A stretch of 64,000 bases of DNA from contig CBDDBX010000026.1 in the NCBI GenBank assembly GCA_965225955.1, forward strand, positions 104,451-168,450, read 5' to 3'. This DNA is from CBDDBX01 sp965225955. Lineage in GTDB: Bacteria; Acidobacteriota; Aminicenantia; UBA2199. A model generated the notes under the pieces. The model was not told the DNA's origin and ran no database searches. It was given only the letters and a program-made list of their open reading frames with translations. Each line of letters opens with the position of its first letter. The first letter of the stretch is position 1. Positions 36,603 to 45,918 of this stretch are shown one piece after another. The position numbers and the translations under genes are program-made.

Positions 36603-37319
36603 TTATTCAGTTTTTTTATTATCGAAATCAACGCCTCTGATATCCACCATACTGGATTTGTCGATATATGACAGAAGCTTATAATCTGTAATATTCCTGA
36701 CTTTCTTTATAAGCTGACTAAGTTTTTCAATATTTTTGAGAATCTTATTGTACTTAGCGTAATTTGCATCTCCTTCTGAAACTGAGTTAGCCATCATTTC
36801 AACGTATCCGGAAATTACGCTAAGTGGCTGACTGAACTCATGAGCTATAGCAACCCCCATCTCAACAATAGCTTCAAGCTTACTCTCTTCCAGAAGCCTG
36901 TCCTGCTGTTCCATAATCTTATGCTTCTGCTGAAACAGCTGAATAAATACCTGGAGCTTGCTTAGAAGGATTCTTGCATTAAATGGTTTAAAAAGAAAAT
37001 CCACCGCTCCAGCATCATAACCTTTAAATTCGTACTCCACATCTTTACTGAGAGCAGTTACAAATATAATAGGGATATTTCTGAGGCCAGGGTTTTCTCT
37101 TATCTCTCTTGCAGTCTCATATCCGTCTTTTACCGGCATAACTACATCCATTATTATTGCCGCAAGATGTTCCCTGTTATCTTTTACTGTCTGTACTGCA
37201 TCGTCACCACAACTGGCAGTCAGTACTTCAACATTAAGTTTTTTTACTATGCCTTTAAGCAGAACGATGTTGACATCAACATCGTCAACAACAAGTATTT
37301 TCACATTTTTTGTATACAC
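36603..37319 (-). CDS. response-regulator receiver fused to a histidine-kinase dimerisation domain, no ATPase
   Basis: Residues 7-120 are a complete CheY-like receiver: D12 and D13, phospho-acceptor D58, T89 and K111. A coiled-coil linker leads to a HisKA-type helix pair with H-box AIAHEFSQPLSVISGY, His160 being the phosphorylatable position. The protein stops at 238 residues, with no N, G1 or G2 boxes and thus no ATP-binding domain. No remnant of one occurs in the 76-base gap downstream. It could be a phosphotransfer or dimerising partner for another kinase. The start is a GTG with a weak AGGTAA upstream; GTG at 37304 is an alternative. Confidence 0.85.
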   Translation of the reverse strand: MYTKNVKILVVDDVDVNIVLLKGIVKKLNVEVLTASCGDDAVQTVKDNREHLAAIIMDVVMPVKDGYETAREIRENPGLRNIPIIFVTALSKDVEYEFKGYDAGAVDFLFKPFNARILLSKLQVFIQLFQQKHKIMEQQDRLLEESKLEAIVEMGVAIAHEFSQPLSVISGYVEMMANSVSEGDANYAKYNKILKNIEKLSQLIKKVRNITDYKLLSYIDKSSMVDIRGVDFDNKKTE

Positions 37320-37409
37320 AGTTATTTTACCTGACTACTAATCAGTTATTATACCTATTATGTTAATGTCATTTCTGAATATATCAAACAAATAATATCA
37401 GAATCCTAC

Positions 37410-40052
37410 TTACTTAAGTTCCCCCCAGTTATTGCCTGTAACGACTTTAACTTCAAGAGGCACAAGCAGATCAACTGCACCAGCCATCTCTTCTTCCACA
37501 ATCTTTTTCAGATCTTCCTCTTCATGGAGAGGATACTCAAAAACAAGTTCATCATGAACCTGAAGAAGCATCTCAGACTCCATCCCCTTTATTCTTTCAG
37601 CAACCTTTATCATTGCCAGTTTGATAATATCTGCAGCACTGCCCTGAATAATTGTATTGATAGCCATTCTCCGACCATTTTCCATAACCGTCTTATTCTT
37701 ACTCAGTATCTCCGGTACATCTCTTTTCCGGCCGGAAATAGTCGAAACCACAGGATCTTTAGCACACTCTTCAACTACTCTTTCAACAAAATCCTTTACA
37801 CCACTGTACTTCTCAAAATAGGTATTAATAAAATCTGCAGCAACTCCATAAGTAACACCCAGCTCTTTTGCCAGAGAATATGCTCCGCTACCATAGAGTA
37901 CTGAGAAATTTATTACTTTGGCTTTTTTCCTCTGCTCAACAGGATCATCAAAAAGGCCGCCTCCAAGTACCTTATCTGCTGTCATCTGATGAATATCAAG
38001 TTTATCTCTGAAAGCTTTAATAAGATTAACATCTTTTGAGAAGTGAGCCATAACCCTGAGTTCAACCTGAGAGTAGTCAGCAGCCATAAGCTTCATTCCT
38101 TCTCTGGGAACAAATGCGCTTCTCATTACAACTCCCCCCATAGCACCGGTGGGAATATTCTGCAGATTTGGATCTGATGAGGATAAGCGACCTGTTGCAG
38201 CAATTGTCTGGTTAAAAGATGTATGAATTACATCGTTGGTATCTGCGTCACCAATTAACCCTTTAAGGTATGTTGACTGAAGTTTTTTAGAACTGCGATA
38301 GTCAATTACCTTCTCAACTACAGGATAAGCTTTAAGTTCATTCAGAACTTCACTATCTGTTGAATAAGAGCCTGTTTTTTTTGTTCTCTTTTTTACGGGG
38401 AGTCCCATTTTTTCAAACAGCAATTCCCCCAGCTGCTGGGATGAATTGATATTAAACTTACCGTCAGCGATTTCATATATATCTTCTTCCAGCTGCTTAA
38501 TATGCTTTTCCATCTCTTCAGAGGAGCTTACCAGATAATTCATATCCACCTTTATTCCTCTGTATTCCATATCAGCCAGAACCGGTATAAGAGGTATCTC
38601 AATACTCTTATAAAGGTCAGTAAGCCCTCTCCTGCTCAACTCTTCTGTAAACATATCAACAAGTTTCAGTGAAACAATTGAGTCATCTATACAGTAACGC
38701 CCCGCAAGAAGTGGATCTACTTCGCTATATGGAATTTTACCGCCATTTGTAAGCTCATCAAAACTCTTCTGAGAATAGTTGAAGAACTCCATAGCCAGCT
38801 CTTTGAGTTTATGAGTCCGTCGGTTGGGATAGATAAGATAGGCCATAACCATGGAATCATCTGAGATTCCTTTTACATCTATACCTGCTTTTTTAAGGTG
38901 CTGCATATCAAATTTGACATTATGACCACTTTTACCTATTGAAGAGTCTTTAAAAACAGGGTTTATTACTTTTACAAAATCTTCTACTGTATACTCAAAA
39001 TCTTTATGTTCAGTAAATGAGAGATAGTACCCTTTATTACCACACGCAAAAGATATTCCCATAAGATCTGAAGAATCTACTCTGAAACCCGTTGTTTCCA
39101 CATCGAATGAGAACTTACCTGCTGCTCTTAATATTTCCGGCAATTCCTGCAGCTCAGTTATGGTTTTAACAAAATTGTACTCAGCATCCAGCTTCTCTTC
39201 AGTAACAACTACATCGCCGGAAAACCTTTTAAGGAGAGTCGCAAAACCGAAATCTTTATAAAACTCCAGTAGTGGTTTTTCTATTTTCTCTTCAAAATTA
39301 CCTTTATCCTCAAGTATCAGCTCCGGTGCTTTTTTAAGATCAACAAGTTCCCTGGACATCTTAAGTTCATCCATTCCCTTCTCAATCTTCTTTCTGAATT
39401 TATCTTCAACATCTGCCAGATTTTCTAATATCGCATCTATATTACCCCACTTCTCCAGAAGTTTCTTTGCACTCTTGTCACCAATTCCCGGAACTCCAGG
39501 GATATTATCAGAAGCATCTCCTGTAAGAGCCAGATAGTCTACTATCTGTTCAGGTTTTACACCGAATGTGTTACCTGTTTCATCACTATCCATAATTATC
39601 TTTTTCTTAGGGTGGTATATATATATATTATCTTTTACAAGCTGGAAAAGGTCTTTATCAGCAGTGAAAATAATAACCCGGTCAAAATCAGAGGCGCTTT
39701 TTCCCGCAGTAGTGGCAATAATATCGTCTGCTTCAAACCCCGGACACTCAAACCATGGCAGATGCCTGAGCTTCATATATTTCTTAATCTGCTCTATTTG
39801 TGCAGGCAGATCTTCCGGTGGTGCCTGACGGCCGGCTTTATACTCTCCATACATCTTATGCCTGAAGGTTTTGCCCCCGGAATCCATAGCAACAGTAACT
39901 CTTACAGGCTGCAACTCTTTAATAAGACTTTCCAGACGGTTAACAAAGCCAAATACAGCTCCTGTAGCATTACCTTTAAGGTCTCTCATATTACGGTGAG
40001 CATAATATGAACTGAAAATAAGATACATCCCATCTATAACTAAGTGATCCAT
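37410..40052 (-). CDS. polA: DNA polymerase I
   Basis: Gap-filling and repair polymerase of 880 residues with all three domains. The N-terminal 5'-3' exonuclease shows FTADKDLFQLV and GVPGIGDKSAKKLL. The 3'-5' proofreading domain seems active, with SFDVETTGF (Exo I), GHNVKFDMQH (Exo II) and YCIDDSIV (Exo III). The polymerase domain has ADYSQVELR (motif A), the RRKAK-type O-helix EQRKKAKVINFSVLYG (motif B) and LQVHDELVFE (motif C). GGAGAAAACA precedes the ATG. It follows the small conserved gene at 40085 by 32 bases and may be co-transcribed with it. Confidence 0.97.
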   Translation of the reverse strand: MDHLVIDGMYLIFSSYYAHRNMRDLKGNATGAVFGFVNRLESLIKELQPVRVTVAMDSGGKTFRHKMYGEYKAGRQAPPEDLPAQIEQIKKYMKLRHLPWFECPGFEADDIIATTAGKSASDFDRVIIFTADKDLFQLVKDNIYIYHPKKKIIMDSDETGNTFGVKPEQIVDYLALTGDASDNIPGVPGIGDKSAKKLLEKWGNIDAILENLADVEDKFRKKIEKGMDELKMSRELVDLKKAPELILEDKGNFEEKIEKPLLEFYKDFGFATLLKRFSGDVVVTEEKLDAEYNFVKTITELQELPEILRAAGKFSFDVETTGFRVDSSDLMGISFACGNKGYYLSFTEHKDFEYTVEDFVKVINPVFKDSSIGKSGHNVKFDMQHLKKAGIDVKGISDDSMVMAYLIYPNRRTHKLKELAMEFFNYSQKSFDELTNGGKIPYSEVDPLLAGRYCIDDSIVSLKLVDMFTEELSRRGLTDLYKSIEIPLIPVLADMEYRGIKVDMNYLVSSSEEMEKHIKQLEEDIYEIADGKFNINSSQQLGELLFEKMGLPVKKRTKKTGSYSTDSEVLNELKAYPVVEKVIDYRSSKKLQSTYLKGLIGDADTNDVIHTSFNQTIAATGRLSSSDPNLQNIPTGAMGGVVMRSAFVPREGMKLMAADYSQVELRVMAHFSKDVNLIKAFRDKLDIHQMTADKVLGGGLFDDPVEQRKKAKVINFSVLYGSGAYSLAKELGVTYGVAADFINTYFEKYSGVKDFVERVVEECAKDPVVSTISGRKRDVPEILSKNKTVMENGRRMAINTIIQGSAADIIKLAMIKVAERIKGMESEMLLQVHDELVFEYPLHEEEDLKKIVEEEMAGAVDLLVPLEVKVVTGNNWGELK

Positions 40053-40084
40053 TGTTTTCTCCGATTATAAAAAAAAGTGATAAA

Positions 40085-40417
40085 TCAGGACTCTTCTTCA
40101 GCAAGATATTCAAGTACCATTTCATCAAGAGATTTATCTGCTATTAACTGAGTATCAAGAGAGAGAAGATGTAAAAAATTACCCTGCTTCAGTTCCCCGA
40201 TTACAGAATCGTGCTGATTCTTCATCATCTGTTTAACAGTATCTCTCATATCTTTCTGATTAAGAAGGTGGCTATAGGAAATTCGTCTGGATAGAAGAAT
40301 TTCACCGGCATGATATACCAGCGTCTCAATGGTAGGATTGTTTACACCTTTCTCTTCAGTCTGGACGTGAAAAGTCTCGCCCCGGTAAACAACATCTGTA
40401 TTAAAACCTACAATCAT
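40085..40417 (-). CDS. conserved hypothetical protein, 110 residues
   Basis: Begins FNTDVVYRGETFHVQTEEKG and continues with NPTIETLVYHAGEILLSRRISYS, a two-sheet pattern that I recall from small uncharacterised proteins of several Gram-negative phyla, but without a known function. A helical C-terminal half follows. No signal peptide or metal motif is present. It stands directly ahead of polA in the same orientation. The promoter places the transcription start at or beside the ATG, and there is no Shine-Dalgarno sequence. Confidence 0.7.
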   Translation of the reverse strand: MIVGFNTDVVYRGETFHVQTEEKGVNNPTIETLVYHAGEILLSRRISYSHLLNQKDMRDTVKQMMKNQHDSVIGELKQGNFLHLLSLDTQLIADKSLDEMVLEYLAEEES

Positions 40418-40423
40418 GAGTAA

Positions 40424-40452
40424 ATGTTATAAAAGTTCAGAACTTATGTCAA
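40424..40452 (-). promoter_or_regulatory. sigma-70 promoter directly abutting the ATG at 40417
   Basis: On the minus strand TTGACA (40452-40447), a 17-base spacer and TAACAT (40429-40424); only six bases remain before the ATG. Confidence 0.65.
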
Positions 40453-40549
40453 GAACCGCTTAATTATTGTTCACATCTCATATTTCTCTCTGCAAATACA
40501 TTCCGGGGATTTATCAGAACCGTAAATAGTCCTGAAACCTCCTTATTCC

Positions 40550-40578
40550 TTGACTAAGTCGCTTTTTTCTATTATAAC
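40550..40578 (+). promoter_or_regulatory. sigma-70 promoter of the ClC gene
   Basis: TTGACT at 40550-40555, a 17-base spacer and TATAAC at 40573-40578. This places a short leader ahead of the ATG at 40619 and shows that the TTG at 40550 is not a start codon. Confidence 0.65.
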
Positions 40579-40618
40579 TTTTATTTCCAGTAAAGACTAT
40601 TTCCCAGAGAAACAATTT

Positions 40619-42643
40619 ATGTTGGCAAAAATTAAACAGATTCTCACAAAAGCGGTTGGCAAGGCAAGAACCTCAGACGATATCGTCATGATAATTCTGC
40701 CTGTAATCATAGGTATTCTTGGTGGATATGGAGCTGTACTTCTGAGATTCCTGATTCATCTTTTCCAGGATATTCTATGGGGAAATGAGCAGTATCAGGG
40801 AAGCTGGTATATGATAATTCTGATTCCTGCTCTGGGTGCTTTTATTGTAGGTGTAATTATCCACTTCTTTGCTCAGGAAGCAAAAGGTCACGGTGTTCCT
40901 GAAGTAATGGAAGCAATTACTCTTAAAAATGGGATAATACGCCCAAGAGTTGTTGCAGGTAAAGCGGTTTCATCTGCACTGACAATTGCATCAGGTGGCT
41001 CTGTTGGCCGGGAAGGACCGATTATTCAGATTGGTTCAGCAATAGGTTCGATTATGGGGCAGGTGCTGAAACTTTCCAGCAGAAGAATAAAGACTCTTGT
41101 TGGCTGTGGTGCTGCTGCGGGAATTGCTGCCGCCTTTAATGCTCCCATAGCAGGAGCCATGTTCTCTGTAGAAGTTCTCCTTGGAGATTTTACAATAAGT
41201 CGTTTTTCCCCAATAGTTATCTCTTCTGTTACAGCAACAGTTATTTCAAGGGTCTATTATGGTGATCATCCGGCTTTTGATGTTCCTGCATATGTTCTTA
41301 AAAATCCTCTTGAACTGATTCCTTACGCAATAATGGGGCTTCTCTGTGGAGTAGTAGCGATTCTGTTCATAAAAGTGCTATCTTTTTTCGAAGATAAATT
41401 TGATGCAATAAAATGTCCCGATTACTACAAAACAGTTACCGGTGGTCTCCTTCTGGGAATTGTTGGTCTTAAATTTCCTGAAATTTTCGGAGTTGGTTAC
41501 AAAGCAATGGATCAGGCACTTCTTGGTTCTATGGAGCTTCACCTCCTGGGGCTTCTTGTTTTTGTTAAAATTCTGGCAACCTCACTTACTCTGGGTTCAG
41601 GTAATTCAGGTGGTATTTTCGCACCATCACTGTTTATGGGAGCAATGACAGGTGGTTTTTTTGGCCATATTGTACACAAACTATTTCCTTCTGTTACTGC
41701 CGGACCGGGAGCCTATTCCCTGGTTGCGATGAGTGCCCTTGTAGCAGCAACTACTCATGCTCCGATTACAGCTATTCTTATTATTTTTGAGATGACCAAC
41801 GACTATAAAATCATTCTGCCTCTTATGATTGCCACAATAATCAGCCTTGTGGTAACAAAAAAACAGAAAGGTTCTATATATACGCTGAAACTTCTGGGTA
41901 AAGGTATCGATATTCATAAAGGTAAAGAGGTTAATCTACTGAAATCCATGTCTGTTAAAGACTACATGAGATCAAGTATCCTGACAGTAGCACCAGATGC
42001 ATCAATTAAAGAGTTAATTGAGATTCTTGTTCAGTCTGACCACTCCTATATATACATTAAAGAGGAAAATGGTGAGATTAACGAAAGAATCTCCCAGGCA
42101 GAAATAAGCACAGTAGCACCGGATTATGAGAATATAAAGGACCTGATTGTTGCAGGAGATATATCAACTCCAAACCTGATTTCAGTAAGAATAAGCGATA
42201 ATCTGAATTCTGTAATGAAGGCATTTGCCAGTGAAAATGTTGGAGAAATTCCGGTTTTCTCTGATACAACACCACCGGAAATTATCGGTACAATATGGAG
42301 AATTGATGTTATAGACGCATACAATAAAGAGATTCTGAAAAGAGATCTTGCGGGAGAAGTTTCCTCCATGATTAACAGATCAGGCCAGTACCGGCCAATA
42401 GAAATTTGTGATGGCCTCTTTCTGCTTGAAGTTGAGGTCCCTTCTTCATTTCACGGTAAATCTCTCAGAGATATAGATATAAGAAACCGCTATCAGGTTG
42501 ATGTTCTTATGATACATAAAAACCTCAGTGGTGAAGGCCAGTCAGAAAGATTTATTCCAAGATCTTCCTATCAGTTCTCGGAGGGAGATAGTTTTCTGGT
42601 TCTTGGTTCCAGAAAAGATGTAGAAAAAATCGGAAAAGTTTAA
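40619..42643 (+). CDS. ClC chloride channel/antiporter with CBS and RCK_C domains
   Basis: Membrane chloride transporter, 674 residues from the ATG at 40619. The channel domain (about 20-430) has the filter motifs GGSVGREGP (gating Glu132), FNAPIAGAMFSVE and GSGNSGGIFAPSLFMG. Cytoplasmic regions follow: a CBS pair (about 440-570, MSVKDYMRSSILTVAPDASI and the paired IGEIPVF-like unit). The last 85 residues resemble the RCK_C/TrkA_C ligand domain (EVPSSFHGKSLRDIDIRNRY). The addition of RCK_C is unusual for simple ClC proteins and suggests nucleotide or ligand gating. Transport direction cannot be told. Confidence 0.92.
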   Translation: MLAKIKQILTKAVGKARTSDDIVMIILPVIIGILGGYGAVLLRFLIHLFQDILWGNEQYQGSWYMIILIPALGAFIVGVIIHFFAQEAKGHGVPEVMEAITLKNGIIRPRVVAGKAVSSALTIASGGSVGREGPIIQIGSAIGSIMGQVLKLSSRRIKTLVGCGAAAGIAAAFNAPIAGAMFSVEVLLGDFTISRFSPIVISSVTATVISRVYYGDHPAFDVPAYVLKNPLELIPYAIMGLLCGVVAILFIKVLSFFEDKFDAIKCPDYYKTVTGGLLLGIVGLKFPEIFGVGYKAMDQALLGSMELHLLGLLVFVKILATSLTLGSGNSGGIFAPSLFMGAMTGGFFGHIVHKLFPSVTAGPGAYSLVAMSALVAATTHAPITAILIIFEMTNDYKIILPLMIATIISLVVTKKQKGSIYTLKLLGKGIDIHKGKEVNLLKSMSVKDYMRSSILTVAPDASIKELIEILVQSDHSYIYIKEENGEINERISQAEISTVAPDYENIKDLIVAGDISTPNLISVRISDNLNSVMKAFASENVGEIPVFSDTTPPEIIGTIWRIDVIDAYNKEILKRDLAGEVSSMINRSGQYRPIEICDGLFLLEVEVPSSFHGKSLRDIDIRNRYQVDVLMIHKNLSGEGQSERFIPRSSYQFSEGDSFLVLGSRKDVEKIGKV

Positions 42644-42669
42644 ATTCAAACCACATAATATAAGTTAGC

Positions 42670-43626
42670 ATGAAGATAGAAGACCTGATCATTTTTTATT
42701 TCAGCAGAATGGATATAAACCAGCTTATAACAGATTATAAGCTACCTTTTGATATCTATATAAAACTTAACAGTAAACTTGCTGTGTATAAAAAATCTGG
42801 TGAAATTATAAAAAGTAAGGATATTACCCGCCTTCACGATAACCATTTCCACTATGTATTTGTTCACAACAGAAATATGAAAATCAAAAAATCATATGCA
42901 GAGAAAAATCTTCAGATCTTTCTCAATATGAAAACCGTAACAACTCTCTTCAAAACCGAATGCATATATGAGGCACTACTCAATATAACAGAAGATCTGT
43001 ATACAGACCCTTCAACCCCGGGGATTCCTGAACGGCTTATAAATGTTATGCAACCTGCTGCAGAGTTCATAGCTGCAACCCGGGACGCCTTTAAAGCAAT
43101 ACTTACAATAAACAGACATGAAGCGTACAATACTACCCACCCTGTAAATGTAGCTATGTCTCTTATAGCCCTTGCGCATAAAACAGGAATAGCTCATATA
43201 CCGACCCTTGCAGAAGCCGGTACAGGGGGACTTCTTCACGATATTGGAAAAATAAGTATCCCCGCTTCAATTATAAATAAGAAAACCTCTCTTACAGAAG
43301 CAGAGTGGGAACTCATAAGAGAGCATCCTTTAAAAGGGGTTGAAATTGCCCGTAAGTATAACCTCACAGGTGATACGGGGTTATCAATAATAAGAAATCA
43401 CCATGAAAAAAGAAACGGCCAGGGGTATCCTGCCGGCCTTAAAGGTGAACATAAAGGAGATCTGGCCGAGATGACATCAATTACAGATGTTTTTGATGCA
43501 ATTACATCGGACAAGCCATACTCCATGGCAAGACCTCCAGTAGATGGTGCTAACTTCCTTCTAACACACATGGAAGAGTACGATAAGCACCTGGTTTTGC
43601 AATTTATTAAGCTTTTATCAGAATAG
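42670..43626 (+). CDS. HD-GYP domain protein, probable c-di-GMP phosphodiesterase
   Basis: The C-terminal half is an HD-GYP domain: the HD pair H190-D191 in LLHDIGKISIP, H244-H245-E246 in NHHEKRNGQGYPAGL with the GYP signature, and DVFDAITSDKPYS. These residues bind the metals that hydrolyse cyclic di-GMP. The N-terminal 100 residues are a DUF3391-like region without recognised motifs. The protein is cytoplasmic. The ATG at 42670 has no strong ribosome binding site, and Met14 is an alternative. It lies between ClC and purH; a functional link to pilus control is inferred from the pilus operon nearby. Confidence 0.9.
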   Translation: MKIEDLIIFYFSRMDINQLITDYKLPFDIYIKLNSKLAVYKKSGEIIKSKDITRLHDNHFHYVFVHNRNMKIKKSYAEKNLQIFLNMKTVTTLFKTECIYEALLNITEDLYTDPSTPGIPERLINVMQPAAEFIAATRDAFKAILTINRHEAYNTTHPVNVAMSLIALAHKTGIAHIPTLAEAGTGGLLHDIGKISIPASIINKKTSLTEAEWELIREHPLKGVEIARKYNLTGDTGLSIIRNHHEKRNGQGYPAGLKGEHKGDLAEMTSITDVFDAITSDKPYSMARPPVDGANFLLTHMEEYDKHLVLQFIKLLSE

Positions 43627-43634
43627 GAGAAAAA

Positions 43635-45149
43635 ATGAAACGAGCACTGATAAGTGTATTTTACAAAGAAGGAATTGACAATGTAGCGCGTCAACTCAGC
43701 GATCAGGGCTGGGAGATAATATCCACCGGTGGAACTGCAAGCTTTCTTACAAAAGAAGGCATAAAGGTTACCGAGGTGTCAGAGATAACCGGTTTTCCGG
43801 AAATTCTGAACGGTAGAGTAAAGACTCTTAATCCCCATATTTTCGGACCAATTCTGGCAAAAAACAGTCCGGCGCATCTTGAGCAGCTAAAAGAGATCAA
43901 ATCCAGAAAGATTGATCTGGTTATAGTAAACTTCTATCCTTTTGAAGAAGCACTACAGAATCACGCTGACAATATTGACCGGATGATCGAAAATATCGAT
44001 ATAGGTGGCCCCTCTATGGTCAGAGCAGCTGCCAAGAATTTTAAAGATACTGTTGTCGTCGTTGATAGTGCAGATTACGCTTCAGTAACTGAAGAACTTC
44101 TTAAAGAGTGGCCCTCACCAGAAAGAAGACTGGAACTTGCAAGAAAAGCATTTACCTACACCTCTTTCTATGACTCACTTATCGGGAACTACTTCAATAC
44201 TCTTACCGATGAGGTTTCACCTTTCTATAATCCCGGCGGGAGACTTGAAAAGAGCCTCAGATATGGAGAAAACCCTCACCAGAAGGCAGCTCTCTATATT
44301 AACGATAAGAATTCACCTCTTGCAGATATGGTGCAGTATCAGGGTAAGGAGCTCTCCTGTAACAACATTCTGGATTTATCAATGGTTTATGAAGTACTGA
44401 ATGATTTTCAGGACGACAATTTTACAGTAATTGTTAAACACCAGAATCCCTGTGGTGCTGCAATAGGAGACACTCAGCAGGAAGCTTATGAAAAAGCCCT
44501 GGAAGGAGATCCAAGATCTGCTTTTGGAGGTATTACAGGTTTCACAAAAACTGTTACCAAAGAGACAGCAACACTTATGAAGAAGATGTTCTTTGAAGTA
44601 ATTATTGCACCAGATTTTGAAGAAGAAGCTCTTGAAATTTTCCGTAAAAAGAAGAATCTCAGAGTAATAAAGATGAAACCCGGTTACAGAGAACAGTCCG
44701 ATATCAAGACAGTACCCGGTGGTCTGCTGGTTCAGGACAGAGATAATCTGGTTGTTGATTCAGACGATTTTGAACTAAAAACCGGAAACAGCCTGAGTGC
44801 ATCAGCAAAAAAAGATGTTGCATTTGGATGGAAAATGGTTAAATTTGTGAAATCCAACGCAATAATTCTTGTTAAAGACGGGCAGTTAATCGGAGTTGGT
44901 GCAGGTCAGATGAGTAGAGTGGATTCAGTTGAAATCTCAATAAACAAATCCATTAAACCTCTTGAAGGATCAGTTCTGGTTTCAGATGCTTTCTTCCCAT
45001 TTGCAGACTCTATCGAAACTGCTGCTGCCAACGGCATTGGCATTGTTGTTGAACCAGGAGGCTCTGTAAGAGATGAAGAGGTAATTGCCAAAGCAGAAGA
45101 GAAGAATATCTCACTCCTCTTCACCGGAGTAAGACACTTCAGACATTAA
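43635..45149 (+). CDS. purH: bifunctional AICAR formyltransferase / IMP cyclohydrolase
   Basis: Last two steps of purine synthesis to IMP. The 504-residue protein has an N-terminal MGS-like cyclohydrolase domain (about 1-195) with STGGTASFL, GFPEILNGRVKTLNP and IGGPSMVRAAAKN. The C-terminal formyltransferase domain carries RYGENPHQKAALY, KHQNPCGAA, DPRSAFGG and the closing EPGGSVRDEEVIAKA. TAGGAGAAAAA is a good ribosome binding site. It starts 8 bases after the HD-GYP gene, so the two may share a transcript. Confidence 0.97.
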   Translation: MKRALISVFYKEGIDNVARQLSDQGWEIISTGGTASFLTKEGIKVTEVSEITGFPEILNGRVKTLNPHIFGPILAKNSPAHLEQLKEIKSRKIDLVIVNFYPFEEALQNHADNIDRMIENIDIGGPSMVRAAAKNFKDTVVVVDSADYASVTEELLKEWPSPERRLELARKAFTYTSFYDSLIGNYFNTLTDEVSPFYNPGGRLEKSLRYGENPHQKAALYINDKNSPLADMVQYQGKELSCNNILDLSMVYEVLNDFQDDNFTVIVKHQNPCGAAIGDTQQEAYEKALEGDPRSAFGGITGFTKTVTKETATLMKKMFFEVIIAPDFEEEALEIFRKKKNLRVIKMKPGYREQSDIKTVPGGLLVQDRDNLVVDSDDFELKTGNSLSASAKKDVAFGWKMVKFVKSNAIILVKDGQLIGVGAGQMSRVDSVEISINKSIKPLEGSVLVSDAFFPFADSIETAAANGIGIVVEPGGSVRDEEVIAKAEEKNISLLFTGVRHFRH

Positions 45150-45150
45150 T

Positions 45151-45266
45151 AATTGTAGGGGCTTGCCATAGCACGCCCCTGCTGCTTTCTGATAAATATT
45201 TTCATTGGGCAGGGCATCCTCCGACAAGCTAAGGACTGGTAGCCTTGTCCCTACACAATCACAATT
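45151..45266. repeat. dispersed repeat element with inverted GTAGGG ends
   Basis: The 116-base spacer between convergent purH and methyltransferase genes starts AATTGTAGGGGC. It ends with the reverse of AATTGTGATTGTGTAGGG, which recurs with one nearby mismatch at 62901-62920. AGGGGC and GCCCCT near the left end form a further hairpin. No coding potential. It looks like a REP- or MITE-like non-autonomous element and abuts the methyltransferase stop codon. Confidence 0.65.
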
Positions 45267-45917
45267 TTATCTTTTCCGAAAGGTAACAGCTCTTTTTTCG
45301 TCACAGGCTACTATTTCCAGGTTGAAAATTTCAGCTACTTTTTCAATGGTTCTTCTGTTGAAAAATACCAGATGTGTGGGGTCTCTGTGATACCACCATT
45401 TTGAAAATCTGTGGCCTTCATCTTCAGATGCTTCCTTTATATCGTGAAAAAGGGTCATTATCCCAAGAATACCACCACTTTTCATCAGATTTACTATCTC
45501 TCTTATACCATCCAGAGGATTCTGAAAATGTTCAAAAACTTCCGTTGAAGTAATCAGATCATATTTATTATTCAGATACTCCCTTCCCGGAGAGAAAAAA
45601 GGATCATATCTATCACCACTGAACCCATTCTGCTTCAGCATGGAACTTAATACAAAGTCCGGCCCCGGACCACATCCATAATCAAGGCTTCTGCCACTCT
45701 CTATAAAGGGAGTTATAAAACCGTCAATAAAACTCTGAAACATCTTTACATAACCTTCGCATTCAAATGTATTATTGTGCAGAAGGTAGACATCTTTTTC
45801 TTCATTTTCGGATACAAAAGAGTCACTATCAGAAAAAATCAACTCACATTCAGAACAGAAGTGGTATTGCAATACCAGATGTCTGACAGTCTCTTTTTTA
45901 CAGAGAATACACTCCAT
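45267..45917 (-). CDS. SAM-dependent methyltransferase with N-terminal zinc ribbon
   Basis: Class I methyltransferase of about 216 residues from the ATG at 45917, chosen because it follows AGGA and the maf stop directly. The start MECILCKKE pairs with FCSECELIF to form a four-cysteine zinc ribbon. The SAM-binding loop is SLDYGCGPGPDFVL, followed by TSTEVFEHFQNPLDGIREI as in methyltransferase family 11/12 proteins. The substrate is not recognisable. It is the last gene of the long minus-strand run that begins at pilB. Confidence 0.82.
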   Translation of the reverse strand: MECILCKKETVRHLVLQYHFCSECELIFSDSDSFVSENEEKDVYLLHNNTFECEGYVKMFQSFIDGFITPFIESGRSLDYGCGPGPDFVLSSMLKQNGFSGDRYDPFFSPGREYLNNKYDLITSTEVFEHFQNPLDGIREIVNLMKSGGILGIMTLFHDIKEASEDEGHRFSKWWYHRDPTHLVFFNRRTIEKVAEIFNLEIVACDEKRAVTFRKR

Positions 45918-45918
45918 T

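Noticed and set aside
37524..37904. Plus-strand frames within polA and the RuvA region
   Set aside because: Shadows of the minus-strand genes; no ribosome binding sites, no family similarity.
40550..40618. ClC gene starting at TTG 40550
   Set aside because: It coincides with a TTGACT -35 box; the ATG at 40619 fits the family start.
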